Source: Clostridia bacterium (GTDB lineage Bacteria; Bacillota; Clostridia; Oscillospirales; CAG-272). From it: 41,519 bases of DNA. Position 1 is the stretch's first letter. Every line of letters begins with the position of its first letter. The translations under genes and the position numbers were made by a program. The stretch spans positions 1-41,519 of the forward strand of contig JAFSRI010000023.1 in the NCBI GenBank assembly GCA_017446155.1, read 5' to 3'. Positions 21,319-28,296 of this stretch are shown piece after piece. The notes under the pieces were generated by a model that was not told the DNA's origin, did not search any database, and was given only the letters and a program-made list of their open reading frames with translations.

Positions 21319-21340
21319 AACGGCACCCGAAGATGCCGTT
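21319..21340 (-). terminator. Terminator of tRNA-Ser
   Basis: The hairpin AACGGCATC-UUCG-GGTGCCGTT (one U-G pair) begins six bases after the tRNA CCA, followed by TTTTT on the minus strand. Confidence 0.85.
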
Positions 21341-21345
21341 TTTAT

Positions 21346-21437
21346 TGGCGGAAAGATAGGGATTCGAACCCTAGAAGCGCTATTAACGCTTACACGATTT
21401 CCAGTCGTGCGCCTTAGACCAACTCAGCCATCTTTCC
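21346..21437 (-). tRNA. tRNA-Ser (GGA)
   Basis: A 92-base tRNA gene with 7-bp acceptor stem (GGAAAGA/TCTTTCC), anticodon loop CTGGAAA giving anticodon GGA, a long variable arm (AAGCGTTAATAGCGCTT) as expected for serine, T-arm GGGTTCGAATCCC and an encoded GCCA. It has a promoter at 21456-21484 and a terminator at 21319-21340. Its 3' end is duplicated downstream. Confidence 0.96.
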
Positions 21438-21455
21438 ATAACCTGTCCGGATGAT

Positions 21456-21484
21456 AGTTTATCACAAAACCGGAAGTAAGTCAA
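21456..21484 (-). promoter_or_regulatory. Promoter of tRNA-Ser
   Basis: On the minus strand TTGACT (21479-21484), 17 bases and TAAACT (21456-21461), about 19 bases upstream of the mature 5' end. It lies right after the bioY stop codon. Confidence 0.75.
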
Positions 21485-21503
21485 TAGTATTTTTAGCGGA
21501 TTT

Positions 21504-22058
21504 TTAATTTTTTTCAAGCATACCGGTTTTTTTGAGCACACCAGTCAACTTAGGCGCGAGAAACGCACATACAGCTATCTTTGCAAAATCGCCGGGCAAA
21601 TAAATTATCATTCCCGTTTTCATTATATCCCAAAAACTCATGTTATATCCGAGGTAAGCATTACAAATAACCGCCATATACGGCACGCCTATCGCATAAA
21701 GAATGCCCAAGCCGACGGTACAAGCGAGCGCCGTATTCCAGAACGTCAATTTTTTCGATGCGACGATACCTATTACAAACGCCGCGGGGATAAGTCCAAC
21801 CAAAAACCCGAACGTCGGGCGCAGCACATATTGAAACCCTCCTACGCCACCCGCATAAATCGGCACGCCCACAAGTCCCAGCGCGACGTATACCGCCTGA
21901 GAAAGCGCACCGTATTTTGCACCGAGTATTACTCCCGCGAGAGCGGTGAACAGGAATTGCAATGTGATAGTTGAAATTCCTATATTTATTGAAATAAATG
22001 CGCCGACGGCGGTAAGCGACGCGAACAACGCCGCAAGTATCAATTTTTTCAGTTTCAT
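21504..22058 (-). CDS. bioY: Biotin transporter substrate-binding protein BioY
   Basis: BioY is the membrane S-component that binds biotin and imports it with the shared ECF energizing module. The 184-residue product has the family length and about six hydrophobic helices. Recognisable BioY features are the N-terminal AALFASLTAVGAFISI segment, the GAKYGALSQAVYVALGLVGVP region and the following glycine-rich GGVGGFQYVLRPTFGFLVGL signature. The ATG at 22058 has a CGGAGGAG site about seven bases upstream. No ECF ATPase or EcfT gene is nearby, so it must share a module encoded elsewhere. A TTGACA lies at 22111-22116 but the matching -10 is poor, and I see no BirA operator. No clear terminator separates it from tRNA-Ser. 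Confidence 0.93.
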   Translation of the reverse strand: MKLKKLILAALFASLTAVGAFISINIGISTITLQFLFTALAGVILGAKYGALSQAVYVALGLVGVPIYAGGVGGFQYVLRPTFGFLVGLIPAAFVIGIVASKKLTFWNTALACTVGLGILYAIGVPYMAVICNAYLGYNMSFWDIMKTGMIIYLPGDFAKIAVCAFLAPKLTGVLKKTGMLEKN

Positions 22059-22177
22059 TTTTCTCCTCCGATTCCGGAACGTCTATTACCCTATCACATT
22101 ACATCGCCTTTGTCAATCGTAATATTGCCCAAATCTTTAATCGGATTAAAAGCCATCCCTTGCACAAAACAAAAAAC

Positions 22178-22195
22178 GCCTCCCGCGCGGGAAGC
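22178..22195 (-). terminator. Intrinsic terminator after the PH-domain gene
   Basis: A 7-bp stem GCTTCCC/GGGAGGC with loop GCGC, followed on the minus strand by GTTTTTTG; it also has a T-run on the plus side. Confidence 0.8.
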
Positions 22196-22208
22196 ATTTT
22201 TTATGTAT

Positions 22209-22592
22209 TTATCTCAGCGTATATTTGCTTATCATTTTGCCTATTTCGCGAATGTCGCACTTGCCTCTGAATTCAAAATGCGCTTTCATTCCGTCATTGA
22301 ACGAAAGTTCAAGTTCGGCGTCGGGAATAAGCTCCATAAAGCCCACGGTCTGTATTCCGAAATATTGTATTTTATTATAAGGAATAGTAAATATTTCTTG
22401 TTTCTTTCCCGTTATTCCCTGCACGTCAACTGTAATTATGCGTTTGTCGGTGAATATAACCTGGTCGCGCACGGTTTTATACACGCCAACTACCTCTTCA
22501 CCGTCAACAAGAATCATCGCCACGTTTTTGTTAAGTTTATCGTTGTCTATCTTTGTCAGATTAAACACCGCGTCTTTTGAAAAATTCATCAT
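22209..22592 (-). CDS. Small bacterial PH-domain protein (YvbH/DUF1696-like)
   Basis: The 127-residue product matches the single-domain bacterial pleckstrin-homology proteins. The pattern is LVDGEEVVGVYKTVRDQVIFTDKRIITVDVQGITGKKQEI, followed by IPYNKIQYFGIQTVG and a C-terminal helix, which is the beta-barrel plus capping helix of that fold. The function of this family is not known; members are cytoplasmic and can be oligomeric. It has no signal peptide or membrane segment. The start ATG at 22592 (an adjacent ATG at 22589 is possible) follows AAGGAAGGTGA. A strong promoter at 22621-22649 and a terminator make it a monocistronic unit, unrelated to bioY. Confidence 0.88.
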   Translation of the reverse strand: MMNFSKDAVFNLTKIDNDKLNKNVAMILVDGEEVVGVYKTVRDQVIFTDKRIITVDVQGITGKKQEIFTIPYNKIQYFGIQTVGFMELIPDAELELSFNDGMKAHFEFRGKCDIREIGKMISKYTLR

Positions 22593-22620
22593 AGATAAAT
22601 CACCTTCCTTTTCGTTTTCA

Positions 22621-22649
22621 TTTTATCACGCGGGATATTTATTGTCAAT
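22621..22649 (-). promoter_or_regulatory. Promoter of the PH-domain gene
   Basis: On the minus strand TTGACA (22644-22649), 17 bases and TAAAAT (22621-22626), about 29 bases before the start codon. Confidence 0.8.
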
Positions 22650-22830
22650 GTTAAAAATTTTTGAAAAATATTTCATTTTTTGTCCCCCAAAGGCTTAAAA
22701 ATGCGTATTAGTATATGAAGAATAAAAAAACTCAATAAATTGTCTTATTTTACTATAATTTTTCCAATAATTTGTATCTTATTATGCAAAGAACGTGTTT
22801 AGGCTTTAAAAATCGGGCGGGACAGCGCAG

Positions 22831-22853
22831 TATTTGTAAATTATTTACAAATA
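22831..22853. promoter_or_regulatory. Operator-like perfect palindrome
   Basis: TATTTGTAAA and TTTACAAATA form a perfect 10-bp inverted repeat around a 3-base centre (TTA). It is followed 20 bases later by a strong AAGGAGGT site. It has the form of a dimeric repressor site, but the regulator is unknown. Confidence 0.4.
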
Positions 22854-22889
22854 TTCTTTACATTACAAAAGAAAGGAGGTACAATATTT

Positions 22890-23084
22890 ATGAAAACCAA
22901 AATTATTACAGTTCAACCGTTGATGTTTATTATGACACAAGCAAAACTATATGGTATGTGGACATGGAAATGCATATTTACTATGGCTCTACATATATTG
23001 ACACAGTGCAATGTATATATCCAGAATAATCAATTATTAAGTAGATTGATTTTTTTAAGGATCAATCCCCCGCCCGATTTTTAA
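22890..23084 (+). CDS. Possible small or broken gene before the lipoprotein pair
   Basis: A 64-codon frame (MKTKIITVQPLMF) starts at an ATG nine bases after a near-perfect AAAGGAGGT site, which argues for translation. The frame itself looks unconvincing in its second half. In the frame shifted by +2, the same bases give a protein-like, tyrosine-rich segment (YYSSTVDVYYDTSKTIWYV, then MEMHIYYGSTYIDTV), ending at 23029. This suggests a short gene broken by a frameshift near its start, or a small exported peptide. No family is recognised. Its stop codon lies within the right inverted repeat. Confidence 0.3.
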   Translation: MKTKIITVQPLMFIMTQAKLYGMWTWKCIFTMALHILTQCNVYIQNNQLLSRLIFLRINPPPDF

Positions 23085-23102
23085 TATTTAAAAGGAGGAA
23101 AT

Positions 23103-24557
23103 ATGAAAAAAATAACAGCGCTTATTTTGTCGATCATTACGTTAGCGTTTATTATTTGCTCTTGCTCCCAAAATACAAAACCTGTTGAAACCGCAACCGA
23201 CGAAAACGGTGAAATTATTACTACCACAACAACAAAGGAGCAAGCGACGACAAAAAACACAAGCAAGGAAACAACTTCGACTACGAAAAAGAGCGATGAA
23301 TTTGAGTTCCCGGAAGATCATTATATAAAAAAAGGCTCGCTCCCTTCTATTAAATACGTTGAAATGCCAACACGTGTAATTATTCCGGGAATTCAATTTA
23401 CATATTACAACAGGCTTGAGGATGAAAGATATTATTTTTGTTTCGACCCGCTTTGCGACCATTCAAAACAGTCATGTGTTGCTAATATTTTTTATTGCTC
23501 GAATGAATGTATATTCTCGCCATATACAAATCGATTATATATGGAACGAGAAGACGCTCTGTTTTCAATGAAATTTGACGGCAGCGATATCAGAATTGAA
23601 ATTTCGTTCGGTGATGTCGGGTCGGATATAACCAAAGATCCTGTAAGAACGGGAGATGCGTTCGGTCGAATAGAAAATCTTCAGCAATATGATAATTATT
23701 TATACTTTGTTTATCCCACATCCATAAAAAAAGATAATTCTGATTATGGCTATGAATTCTTTTGGTCGCTTTTCAGATATAATCTAAAAACGAAAAAGCT
23801 TGAAAACTTGTCAGAAAACGTCGGTCATATAAGCAATTATTTCTATTCTTTTGCATTAACAAAGGATAAAATTTATTTTAACGATTTGACAGCCGACAGA
23901 GGTATTCGTCTTTTTTCATCTAATCTTGACATGACTGACATAAAAGAAGTAGATATTGAGAATAGCGAAAAAATAATAGTTTCCAATGCAATTTTTGACG
24001 GAGAAAATTTTTATTCAGCAATTACAGAATATAAAAAAGAGGAAATAACAGGAACATCTCCCACGGCAGAATCATATCAAATTGTTTGCTTTGATCCCGA
24101 AACAAAAATTATAACAGAAATTTCAGAAAAATCATATGTTGCCGATAATAACGCCGGCAGGATAAATATTTTTTCTGTAACTGATGAATATATCTACTAT
24201 ACAATTGATGATCCTTTCTATATAGGAACTTATAAAACACGCACTGGTGAAAATTCGGTATATAATAGCAGACACACATTATACAGAATAAGAAAAGACG
24301 GTAGTGATAAAAAAGTTGTGTACGAAGGTTTGACAAGCAAAGACCCCAAAGTAATTTCATGTGGGCTTCGTAATTTATATATAATAAGCGGCGAAAAAAA
24401 AGCAATAGCTATCATTATCACGAACCAATACTCTGCACCGAAAATGTCTCCCAACGGATATGAATCAATTGACTGGCAGCGTAGCTTTTACGTCTCTTTC
24501 GATATTGACGACAACGGAAACTTCGTAAATATGCACGAGCTTGTTTTGGATGAGTAA
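23103..24557 (+). CDS. Lipoprotein with Thr-rich spacer and beta-propeller-like body (paralogue 1)
   Basis: A 484-residue exported lipoprotein of unknown function. The N-terminus (MKKITALILSIITLAFIICSC) has a lipobox-like ICSC, with Cys20 the likely lipidated residue. A Thr/Lys-rich spacer (about residues 36-65) would cross the cell wall. The body, from about 70, contains FCFDPLCDH followed by further Cys (CVANIFYCSNEC), and repeated Y-x-Y-F/Y-V and LYRI/LFRY strands with DGSD and LYM motifs, as in the DUF5050-type beta-propeller lipoproteins common in Clostridia (inference from pattern). It has a strong AAAAGGAGGAAAT ribosome-binding site. Eleven bases separate it from its paralogue. No promoter could be placed confidently. 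Confidence 0.85.
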   Translation: MKKITALILSIITLAFIICSCSQNTKPVETATDENGEIITTTTTKEQATTKNTSKETTSTTKKSDEFEFPEDHYIKKGSLPSIKYVEMPTRVIIPGIQFTYYNRLEDERYYFCFDPLCDHSKQSCVANIFYCSNECIFSPYTNRLYMEREDALFSMKFDGSDIRIEISFGDVGSDITKDPVRTGDAFGRIENLQQYDNYLYFVYPTSIKKDNSDYGYEFFWSLFRYNLKTKKLENLSENVGHISNYFYSFALTKDKIYFNDLTADRGIRLFSSNLDMTDIKEVDIENSEKIIVSNAIFDGENFYSAITEYKKEEITGTSPTAESYQIVCFDPETKIITEISEKSYVADNNAGRINIFSVTDEYIYYTIDDPFYIGTYKTRTGENSVYNSRHTLYRIRKDGSDKKVVYEGLTSKDPKVISCGLRNLYIISGEKKAIAIIITNQYSAPKMSPNGYESIDWQRSFYVSFDIDDNGNFVNMHELVLDE

Positions 24558-24568
24558 AAGGAGGAAAT

Positions 24569-26062
24569 ATGAAAAAAATAACAGCGCTTATTTTGTCGAT
24601 CATTACGTTAGCGGTTATTATTTGTTCTTGCGGTAAAAACACAAAGCCAATCGAAACACAAACTGATGAAAACGGTGAAATTATTACTACCACAACAACA
24701 AAGGAGCAAGCGACGACAAAAAACACAAGCAAGGAAACAACTTCGACCACACAAAAGAACGGCGAAACAACGAAAAAGAGCGATGAATTTGAGTTCCCGG
24801 AAGACCACTACATAGATACGGGATATCCTAGTAATATAAGGTATATTGAAACGCCGACGCGTGTAATTATACCGAGATTGGAATTTACTTATTACAGCAA
24901 ACTTGACGATGAACGCTATTACTTTTGTTTTGACCCACTGTGCGACCATTCAGTGCAATCCTGCCCAGTCAATATTTTTTATTGCTCGGATGAATGCATA
25001 TTTTCCCCATATACAAACCGTTTATACATGGAAAGATACGACACTCTTTTTTCAATGAAATTTGACGGAAGCGATATCAGAATGGAAATCTCATTTGGTG
25101 ATGTTGGGTCAGATATAACCAAAGACCCCGTAAGGTCAAGCGGCACATATGGGCAAATATCATGTCTTCAGCAATATGATAATTATTTGTATTTTGTTTA
25201 TCCAACTTCAATTAAAAAAGATAATTCCGATTCAGAATTGCAGAGTTTTTGGTCGCTTTTCAGATATGACCTAAAAACGAAAAAACTCGAAAACCTATCC
25301 GAAAACGTCGGTTATGAAAGCAGTTATTTAAGTGCATTTACGCTGACAAAAAACAAAATAATTTTCAGTGACATGACGGAGAACAGGGGTGTGCGGCTTT
25401 TTTCCGCAAACCTTGATATGACAGATATAAAGGAAATTGACACCGGAAAATATGAAAATTTAGCTATATCTCAGAGAATATATGACGGAGAAAAGTTATA
25501 TATAGAGCATGCTGAATATAAAAAAAGCGAAAACACCGGTGCCAATCTTACCACTGAGTCATATCAAATCATCGGTTTTGATCCCGACACATACGAAATA
25601 ACCGAAGTTTCGGAAAAATCATATATGCTCGTTTCAGATAATAAAACAGCCAAAGGCAGGATTGAAATATATGCCATAACTGATGAGTTCATTTATTATA
25701 CCATTTGGGATTCATTTCTTATAGGGACGCTAAAAACAAAATATGGAGAGCAACCGACATATAATTTCCGGCACACCTTATATAGAATGAAAAAAGACGG
25801 CAGCGACGAGCAAGTGATATTTGAGGGTTTAACAAGTAAAGATCCAAAAGTTATTTCGTATAGCATAGGCGAATTATATTTAATGGATGGCGGAACAAAA
25901 GCTATAGCGAAGGTAATGCAATATCAATATTCGACGCCGAGAATAATGCCGGACGGAAGCGAATATGCAAATTGGCAAGGTAGTTTTTACGCGTCGTTTG
26001 ATATAGACGACAACGGAAACTTCGTAAATATGCACGAATTAGCACTTGATTATGACGAATAA
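24569..26062 (+). CDS. Lipoprotein with Thr-rich spacer and beta-propeller-like body (paralogue 2)
   Basis: A 497-residue paralogue of the gene just upstream, collinear over its full length. The ribosome-binding site, signal sequence and Thr-rich spacer are nearly identical in DNA, while the body has diverged; the spacer is longer here by a QKNGETT-like insertion. The lipobox is again ICSC. The FCFDPLCDH and CSDEC cysteine motifs, and the ending DDNGNFVNMHEL, are shared with paralogue 1. It ends in a strong bidirectional terminator shared with the convergent rubrerythrin gene. Function unknown; a role in sensing or binding an extracellular ligand is only a guess. Confidence 0.85.
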   Translation: MKKITALILSIITLAVIICSCGKNTKPIETQTDENGEIITTTTTKEQATTKNTSKETTSTTQKNGETTKKSDEFEFPEDHYIDTGYPSNIRYIETPTRVIIPRLEFTYYSKLDDERYYFCFDPLCDHSVQSCPVNIFYCSDECIFSPYTNRLYMERYDTLFSMKFDGSDIRMEISFGDVGSDITKDPVRSSGTYGQISCLQQYDNYLYFVYPTSIKKDNSDSELQSFWSLFRYDLKTKKLENLSENVGYESSYLSAFTLTKNKIIFSDMTENRGVRLFSANLDMTDIKEIDTGKYENLAISQRIYDGEKLYIEHAEYKKSENTGANLTTESYQIIGFDPDTYEITEVSEKSYMLVSDNKTAKGRIEIYAITDEFIYYTIWDSFLIGTLKTKYGEQPTYNFRHTLYRMKKDGSDEQVIFEGLTSKDPKVISYSIGELYLMDGGTKAIAKVMQYQYSTPRIMPDGSEYANWQGSFYASFDIDDNGNFVNMHELALDYDE

Positions 26063-26089
26063 AAAAACGCCCCGCGGGGCGTTTTTTGT
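26061..26089. terminator. Bidirectional terminator between lipoprotein 2 and rubrerythrin
   Basis: ACGCCCC and GGGGCGT form the stem with a CG-rich tip; the A-run on one side and T-run on the other let it stop both convergent transcripts. Confidence 0.9.
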
Positions 26090-26099
26090 TGAAATAAAA

Positions 26100-26648
26100 T
26101 TATTTACCGAAATATCTTTCAAGAAGACCTTGGAAAGCTCTGCCGTGGCGAGCCTCATCCTTAGCCATTTCATGAACTGTGTCATGAATAGCGTCAAGGT
26201 TCAAGGCTTTTGCGCGTTTTGCAAGATCGTTTTTGCCCGCCGTTGCGCCGTGTTCGGCTGTAACTCTCATTTCAAGGTTCTTCTTTGTGCTTGATGTAAC
26301 TACTTCGCCGAGTATTTCAGCGAATTTAGCCGCGTGTTCAGCTTCTTCATAAGCGGCTTTTTCCCAATACATACCGATCTCGGGGTAGCCTTCTCTGTAA
26401 GCCACACGAGCCATTGCGAGATACATACCGACCTCGGAGCATTCAGCCGTGAAGTTTGAACGAAGGTCAGCTACGATGTCCTCCGGCACTCCCTGAGTAA
26501 TGCCTACAACGTGTTCGGTAGCCCATGAGAGCTTGGTTTCTTCTATCTTCTCGAATTTTTCGCCGGGAACTTTGCACTGCGGGCATTTTTCGGGCGGCGT
26601 TTCGCCTTCCCAAACGTATCCGCAAACTTTACATACCCATTTTGTCAT
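26100..26648 (-). CDS. Reverse rubrerythrin
   Basis: Rubrerythrins are non-haem di-iron proteins that reduce hydrogen peroxide (and in the reverse type also oxygen) in anaerobes. In this 182-residue protein the rubredoxin domain is at the N-terminus (CKVCG, Cys6/Cys9, and CPQC, Cys22/Cys25), followed by the ferritin-like four-helix domain, which is the reverse order of classical rubrerythrin. The ferritin part retains the E-x-x-H type ligands ([12 protein letters not shown] and [10 protein letters not shown]). The ATG at 26648 follows AGGATAT; a good promoter is at 26712-26740. It is likely a stand-alone gene. With the flavodiiron protein at 32.2 kb it forms the cell's oxidative defence; electrons would come from an NADH:rubredoxin system encoded elsewhere. 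Confidence 0.95.
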   Translation of the reverse strand: MTKWVCKVCGYVWEGETPPEKCPQCKVPGEKFEKIEETKLSWATEHVVGITQGVPEDIVADLRSNFTAECSEVGMYLAMARVAYREGYPEIGMYWEKAAYEEAEHAAKFAEILGEVVTSSTKKNLEMRVTAEHGATAGKNDLAKRAKALNLDAIHDTVHEMAKDEARHGRAFQGLLERYFGK

Positions 26649-26711
26649 AATTATATCCTCCGAAAAAACTTATTTTTCACACCGAAAAATCATCGGTGTT
26701 CGTCTGAATAT

Positions 26712-26740
26712 ATGATATATTATCGCGTGGGAAAAGTCAA
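26712..26740 (-). promoter_or_regulatory. Promoter of the reverse rubrerythrin gene
   Basis: On the minus strand TTGACT (26735-26740), 17 bases and TATCAT (26712-26717). I see no clear PerR box. The 26741-26923 stretch between this and the next promoter contains nothing I can support. Confidence 0.75.
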
Positions 26741-26923
26741 GTGATTTATTTTTTATTTTTACAAACACGTTGTTTTTTCGGTTATCCGTCGATACTTATC
26801 CAGCGAATGTGAAAATCCCTCCTTTTAATTATAATTCAAAGATTTTTAATTGCGAAAAATATTCACCGCTCACATCGTGGTGCTTTTGATACCGCACAAG
26901 ATCGAAATTCAACTTTTGCTCGA

Positions 26924-26952
26924 TTGACAAATATATCCGGATATGATATATT
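26924..26952 (+). promoter_or_regulatory. Promoter of the SHOCT-protein pair
   Basis: A perfect TTGACA (26924-26929), 17 bases and TATATT (26947-26952). The leader to the ATG at 27052 is about 90 bases. Confidence 0.8.
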
Positions 26953-27051
26953 ATTTATTGTAAGAATTGTTTTCTGTCGGCAACCGACGCATATTTTTCG
27001 CTCGACATTTGCCGCAAAACACATTATAAAATATTGAAAAGGAGAATACCT

Positions 27052-27453
27052 ATGAAAACAGCCGCTAAAATTTTTATTATTTTGGGAATGGTTTCAAGCG
27101 TTCTCAGCCCGACGATGAGAAAGCTCACCATCACAGGAGAAATAAGCGAAGAGGCTCGCGCCATAGTTACGCTTATCTGGTGGGTAATGGTCGCCGCCGG
27201 AATTATAGTTTCTCTTGTGTTCGGCATACTCGCGCTTGTAAGGCTCGGCAAAGCGAAATGTAAAGCTGACATACCCGTTTGGCTTGGAGTTTGCGTGCTT
27301 CTGTTCGTTAATCTCATCGGCGGCATTCTTATGCTCTGCCTTAAAGACGAACACCTCATGCCCAAAGAACTCGCCGAATACAAAAAGCTCCTCGATGACG
27401 GCATAATCACAAAAGAAGAATATGACGCGAAAGCCGCGTCGATAAACAAATAA
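27052..27453 (+). CDS. Membrane protein with C-terminal SHOCT domain (paralogue 1)
   Basis: A 133-residue membrane protein of unknown function. Two or three hydrophobic helices (about residues 5-18, 38-62, 78-98) with a conserved LGKAKCKAD loop are followed by a cytoplasmic SHOCT motif near the end (LAEYKKLLDDGIITKEEYDA). SHOCT is a short helical pair often found at the ends of bacterial proteins, thought to be an oligomerisation or anchoring element. The start is ATG 27052, seven bases after AAGGAG; a TTG six codons upstream would place the start inside that site and is rejected. Twenty-one bases separate it from the next gene. Confidence 0.82.
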   Translation: MKTAAKIFIILGMVSSVLSPTMRKLTITGEISEEARAIVTLIWWVMVAAGIIVSLVFGILALVRLGKAKCKADIPVWLGVCVLLFVNLIGGILMLCLKDEHLMPKELAEYKKLLDDGIITKEEYDAKAASINK

Positions 27454-27474
27454 AAACAGGAAGGATTTTGTTTC

Positions 27475-27963
27475 ATGAAAATCGCATCTCAAATACTCAT
27501 CGGCATACGCACAGTGATTATAGCGTTATACACATTATTCATAATTTTAGCCTTTGTTCTTTTTCTGTTGTCCGGCACGTTTTTTGAAGCCGAATTTGAA
27601 GGAATGCCCGCAATCGCAAGCAATATGTTCATCGTCTTTTTCGGCGGGTTCATTTTGTACGGAATTCTTTCAACCGTTCTCGGCATAGTCGCAATGGTAA
27701 AACTCGGCAAAGCAAAAAGTAAAAAAGACGTTTCGATAGTCCTTGGAGTTTTCATAATTCTTTTTAACAGCTTTATCGGCGGCATTCTTATGCTCTGCAC
27801 AAACGACGCCGACTTTGAAAAGAAATCCGTGCCCGCCGCGGTATCGGTTTCAGCACCCGTTTCCGACGCGGATAGAATACGTCAATTTAATGAACTTGCC
27901 AAATCCGGCGTTATCACGCAGGAAGAATATGAGGCGAAGAAAAAACAAATACTCGAACAGTAA
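27475..27963 (+). CDS. Membrane protein with C-terminal SHOCT domain (paralogue 2)
   Basis: A 162-residue paralogue of the previous gene. It shares the central KLGKAKSKKDVSIVLGVFI and IGGILMLC region and the C-terminal SHOCT motif (FNELAKSGVITQEEYEAKK), with a longer linker before SHOCT. Three hydrophobic helices are evident. The ATG at 27475 follows AGGAAGGA. The pair is transcribed from the promoter at 26924 and ends at the terminator at 27971-27995. The two proteins may form a hetero-oligomer (inference from pairing only). Confidence 0.82.
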   Translation: MKIASQILIGIRTVIIALYTLFIILAFVLFLLSGTFFEAEFEGMPAIASNMFIVFFGGFILYGILSTVLGIVAMVKLGKAKSKKDVSIVLGVFIILFNSFIGGILMLCTNDADFEKKSVPAAVSVSAPVSDADRIRQFNELAKSGVITQEEYEAKKKQILEQ

Positions 27964-27970
27964 AATAATA

Positions 27971-27995
27971 AACGCCCACCAGGGCGTTTTTATTC
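27971..27995. terminator. Shared terminator of SHOCT pair and XRE gene
   Basis: AACGCCC-ACCA-GGGCGTT followed by TTTTATTC. It lies between convergent genes and its reverse side abuts the XRE stop codon. An identical hairpin sits at 29034-29051. Confidence 0.85.
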
Positions 27996-28193
27996 ATCTT
28001 TGATATAAATCAAAACGTCTTCCACTCGGCAATTAAGTATCTTGCACAGGTCGTCTAACGTCACCGTACTTATCGGCTTGTTGTGACGAAGCCTATCGAG
28101 CAAACTACTGCTAATGCCGAAAGAATTTATAAGTTTGTATGTGGATATTCCCTTTTCGCGCATCGTTTTGTACAGCGGTTCATAAGAAATCAT
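27990..28193 (-). CDS. Small XRE-family (Cro/C1-type) transcriptional regulator
   Basis: A 67-residue protein consisting of just a helix-turn-helix of the Cro/C1 type: MISYEPLYKTMREKGISTYKLINSF, then the recognition-helix region GISSSLLDRLRHNKPISTVTLDDLCKILNC and a short tail RVEDVLIYIKD. This is the compact form often found next to genes it controls or in mobile DNA; it carries no effector or toxin domain. The ATG at 28193 follows AGAGGTGAT. It is divergent from the lipoprotein at 28297, and its promoter overlaps that gene's promoter, so autoregulation and control of the lipoprotein are likely (inference). Confidence 0.9.
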   Translation of the reverse strand: MISYEPLYKTMREKGISTYKLINSFGISSSLLDRLRHNKPISTVTLDDLCKILNCRVEDVLIYIKDE

Positions 28194-28213
28194 TTTTTAT
28201 CACCTCTGTATAA

Positions 28214-28242
28214 ATAATAAAATATGCTCTACCTCTTGACAA
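28214..28242 (-). promoter_or_regulatory. Promoter of the XRE regulator
   Basis: On the minus strand TTGTCA (28237-28242), 17 bases and TATTAT (28214-28219). Its -35 hexamer overlaps the -35 of the lipoprotein promoter by five bases. Confidence 0.7.
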
Positions 28243-28264
28243 TTATCGATATATAGACTATAAT
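28236..28264 (+). promoter_or_regulatory. Consensus promoter of lipoprotein 3, with possible operator
   Basis: A perfect TTGACA (28236-28241), 17 bases and TATAAT (28259-28264). The spacer contains the palindrome TATCGATA (28244-28251), a candidate half of an XRE operator. This is the strongest promoter in the accessory region. Confidence 0.85.
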
Positions 28265-28296
28265 TTATTCATAAAATTCATATTTGGAGGTAACAA

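Larger units (their letters stand above)
21032..21345 (-). repeat. Tandem array of tRNA-Ser 3'-end/terminator units
   Basis: Immediately 3' of tRNA-Ser on the minus strand are two tandem units of about 144 bases (starts of their hairpins at 21032, 21176 and 21319). Each unit has a UUCG-capped terminator hairpin, a linker GATTATGTATAACGT, an inverted T-arm sequence GGGATTCGAACGG, a variable core containing the palindrome GACAGTCC-GGT-GGACTGTC and the stretch GAGCCGAGCCTGACCGAG, and finally the last 20 bases of tRNA-Ser including its encoded CCA. The GGGATTC at the front and GAATCCC at the back of each core are complementary. The two cores differ at a modest number of positions. The mechanism is unknown; see findings. 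Confidence 0.85.
22806..23084. repeat. 279-bp segment bounded by 16-bp inverted repeats
   Basis: TTAAAAATCGGGCGGG at 22806-22821 is repeated as its exact reverse complement at 23069-23084. Between them lie a 10-bp palindrome, a strong ribosome-binding site and a short frame. The segment lies directly upstream of the tandem lipoproteins. The size and perfect termini resemble a miniature inverted-repeat element, but I see no clear target-site duplication. The rest of the 22650-22805 stretch is AT-rich and holds nothing I can support. Confidence 0.6.

Noticed and set aside
21032..21345. CRISPR array
   Set aside because: The repeated units are about 144 bases, carry tRNA and terminator sequence, and there are no short spacers or cas genes.
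21000..21420. Short plus-strand frames across the tRNA-Ser array
   Set aside because: They are antisense translations of tRNA and hairpin sequence (giving strings such as KDRDSNPR) and are not genes.
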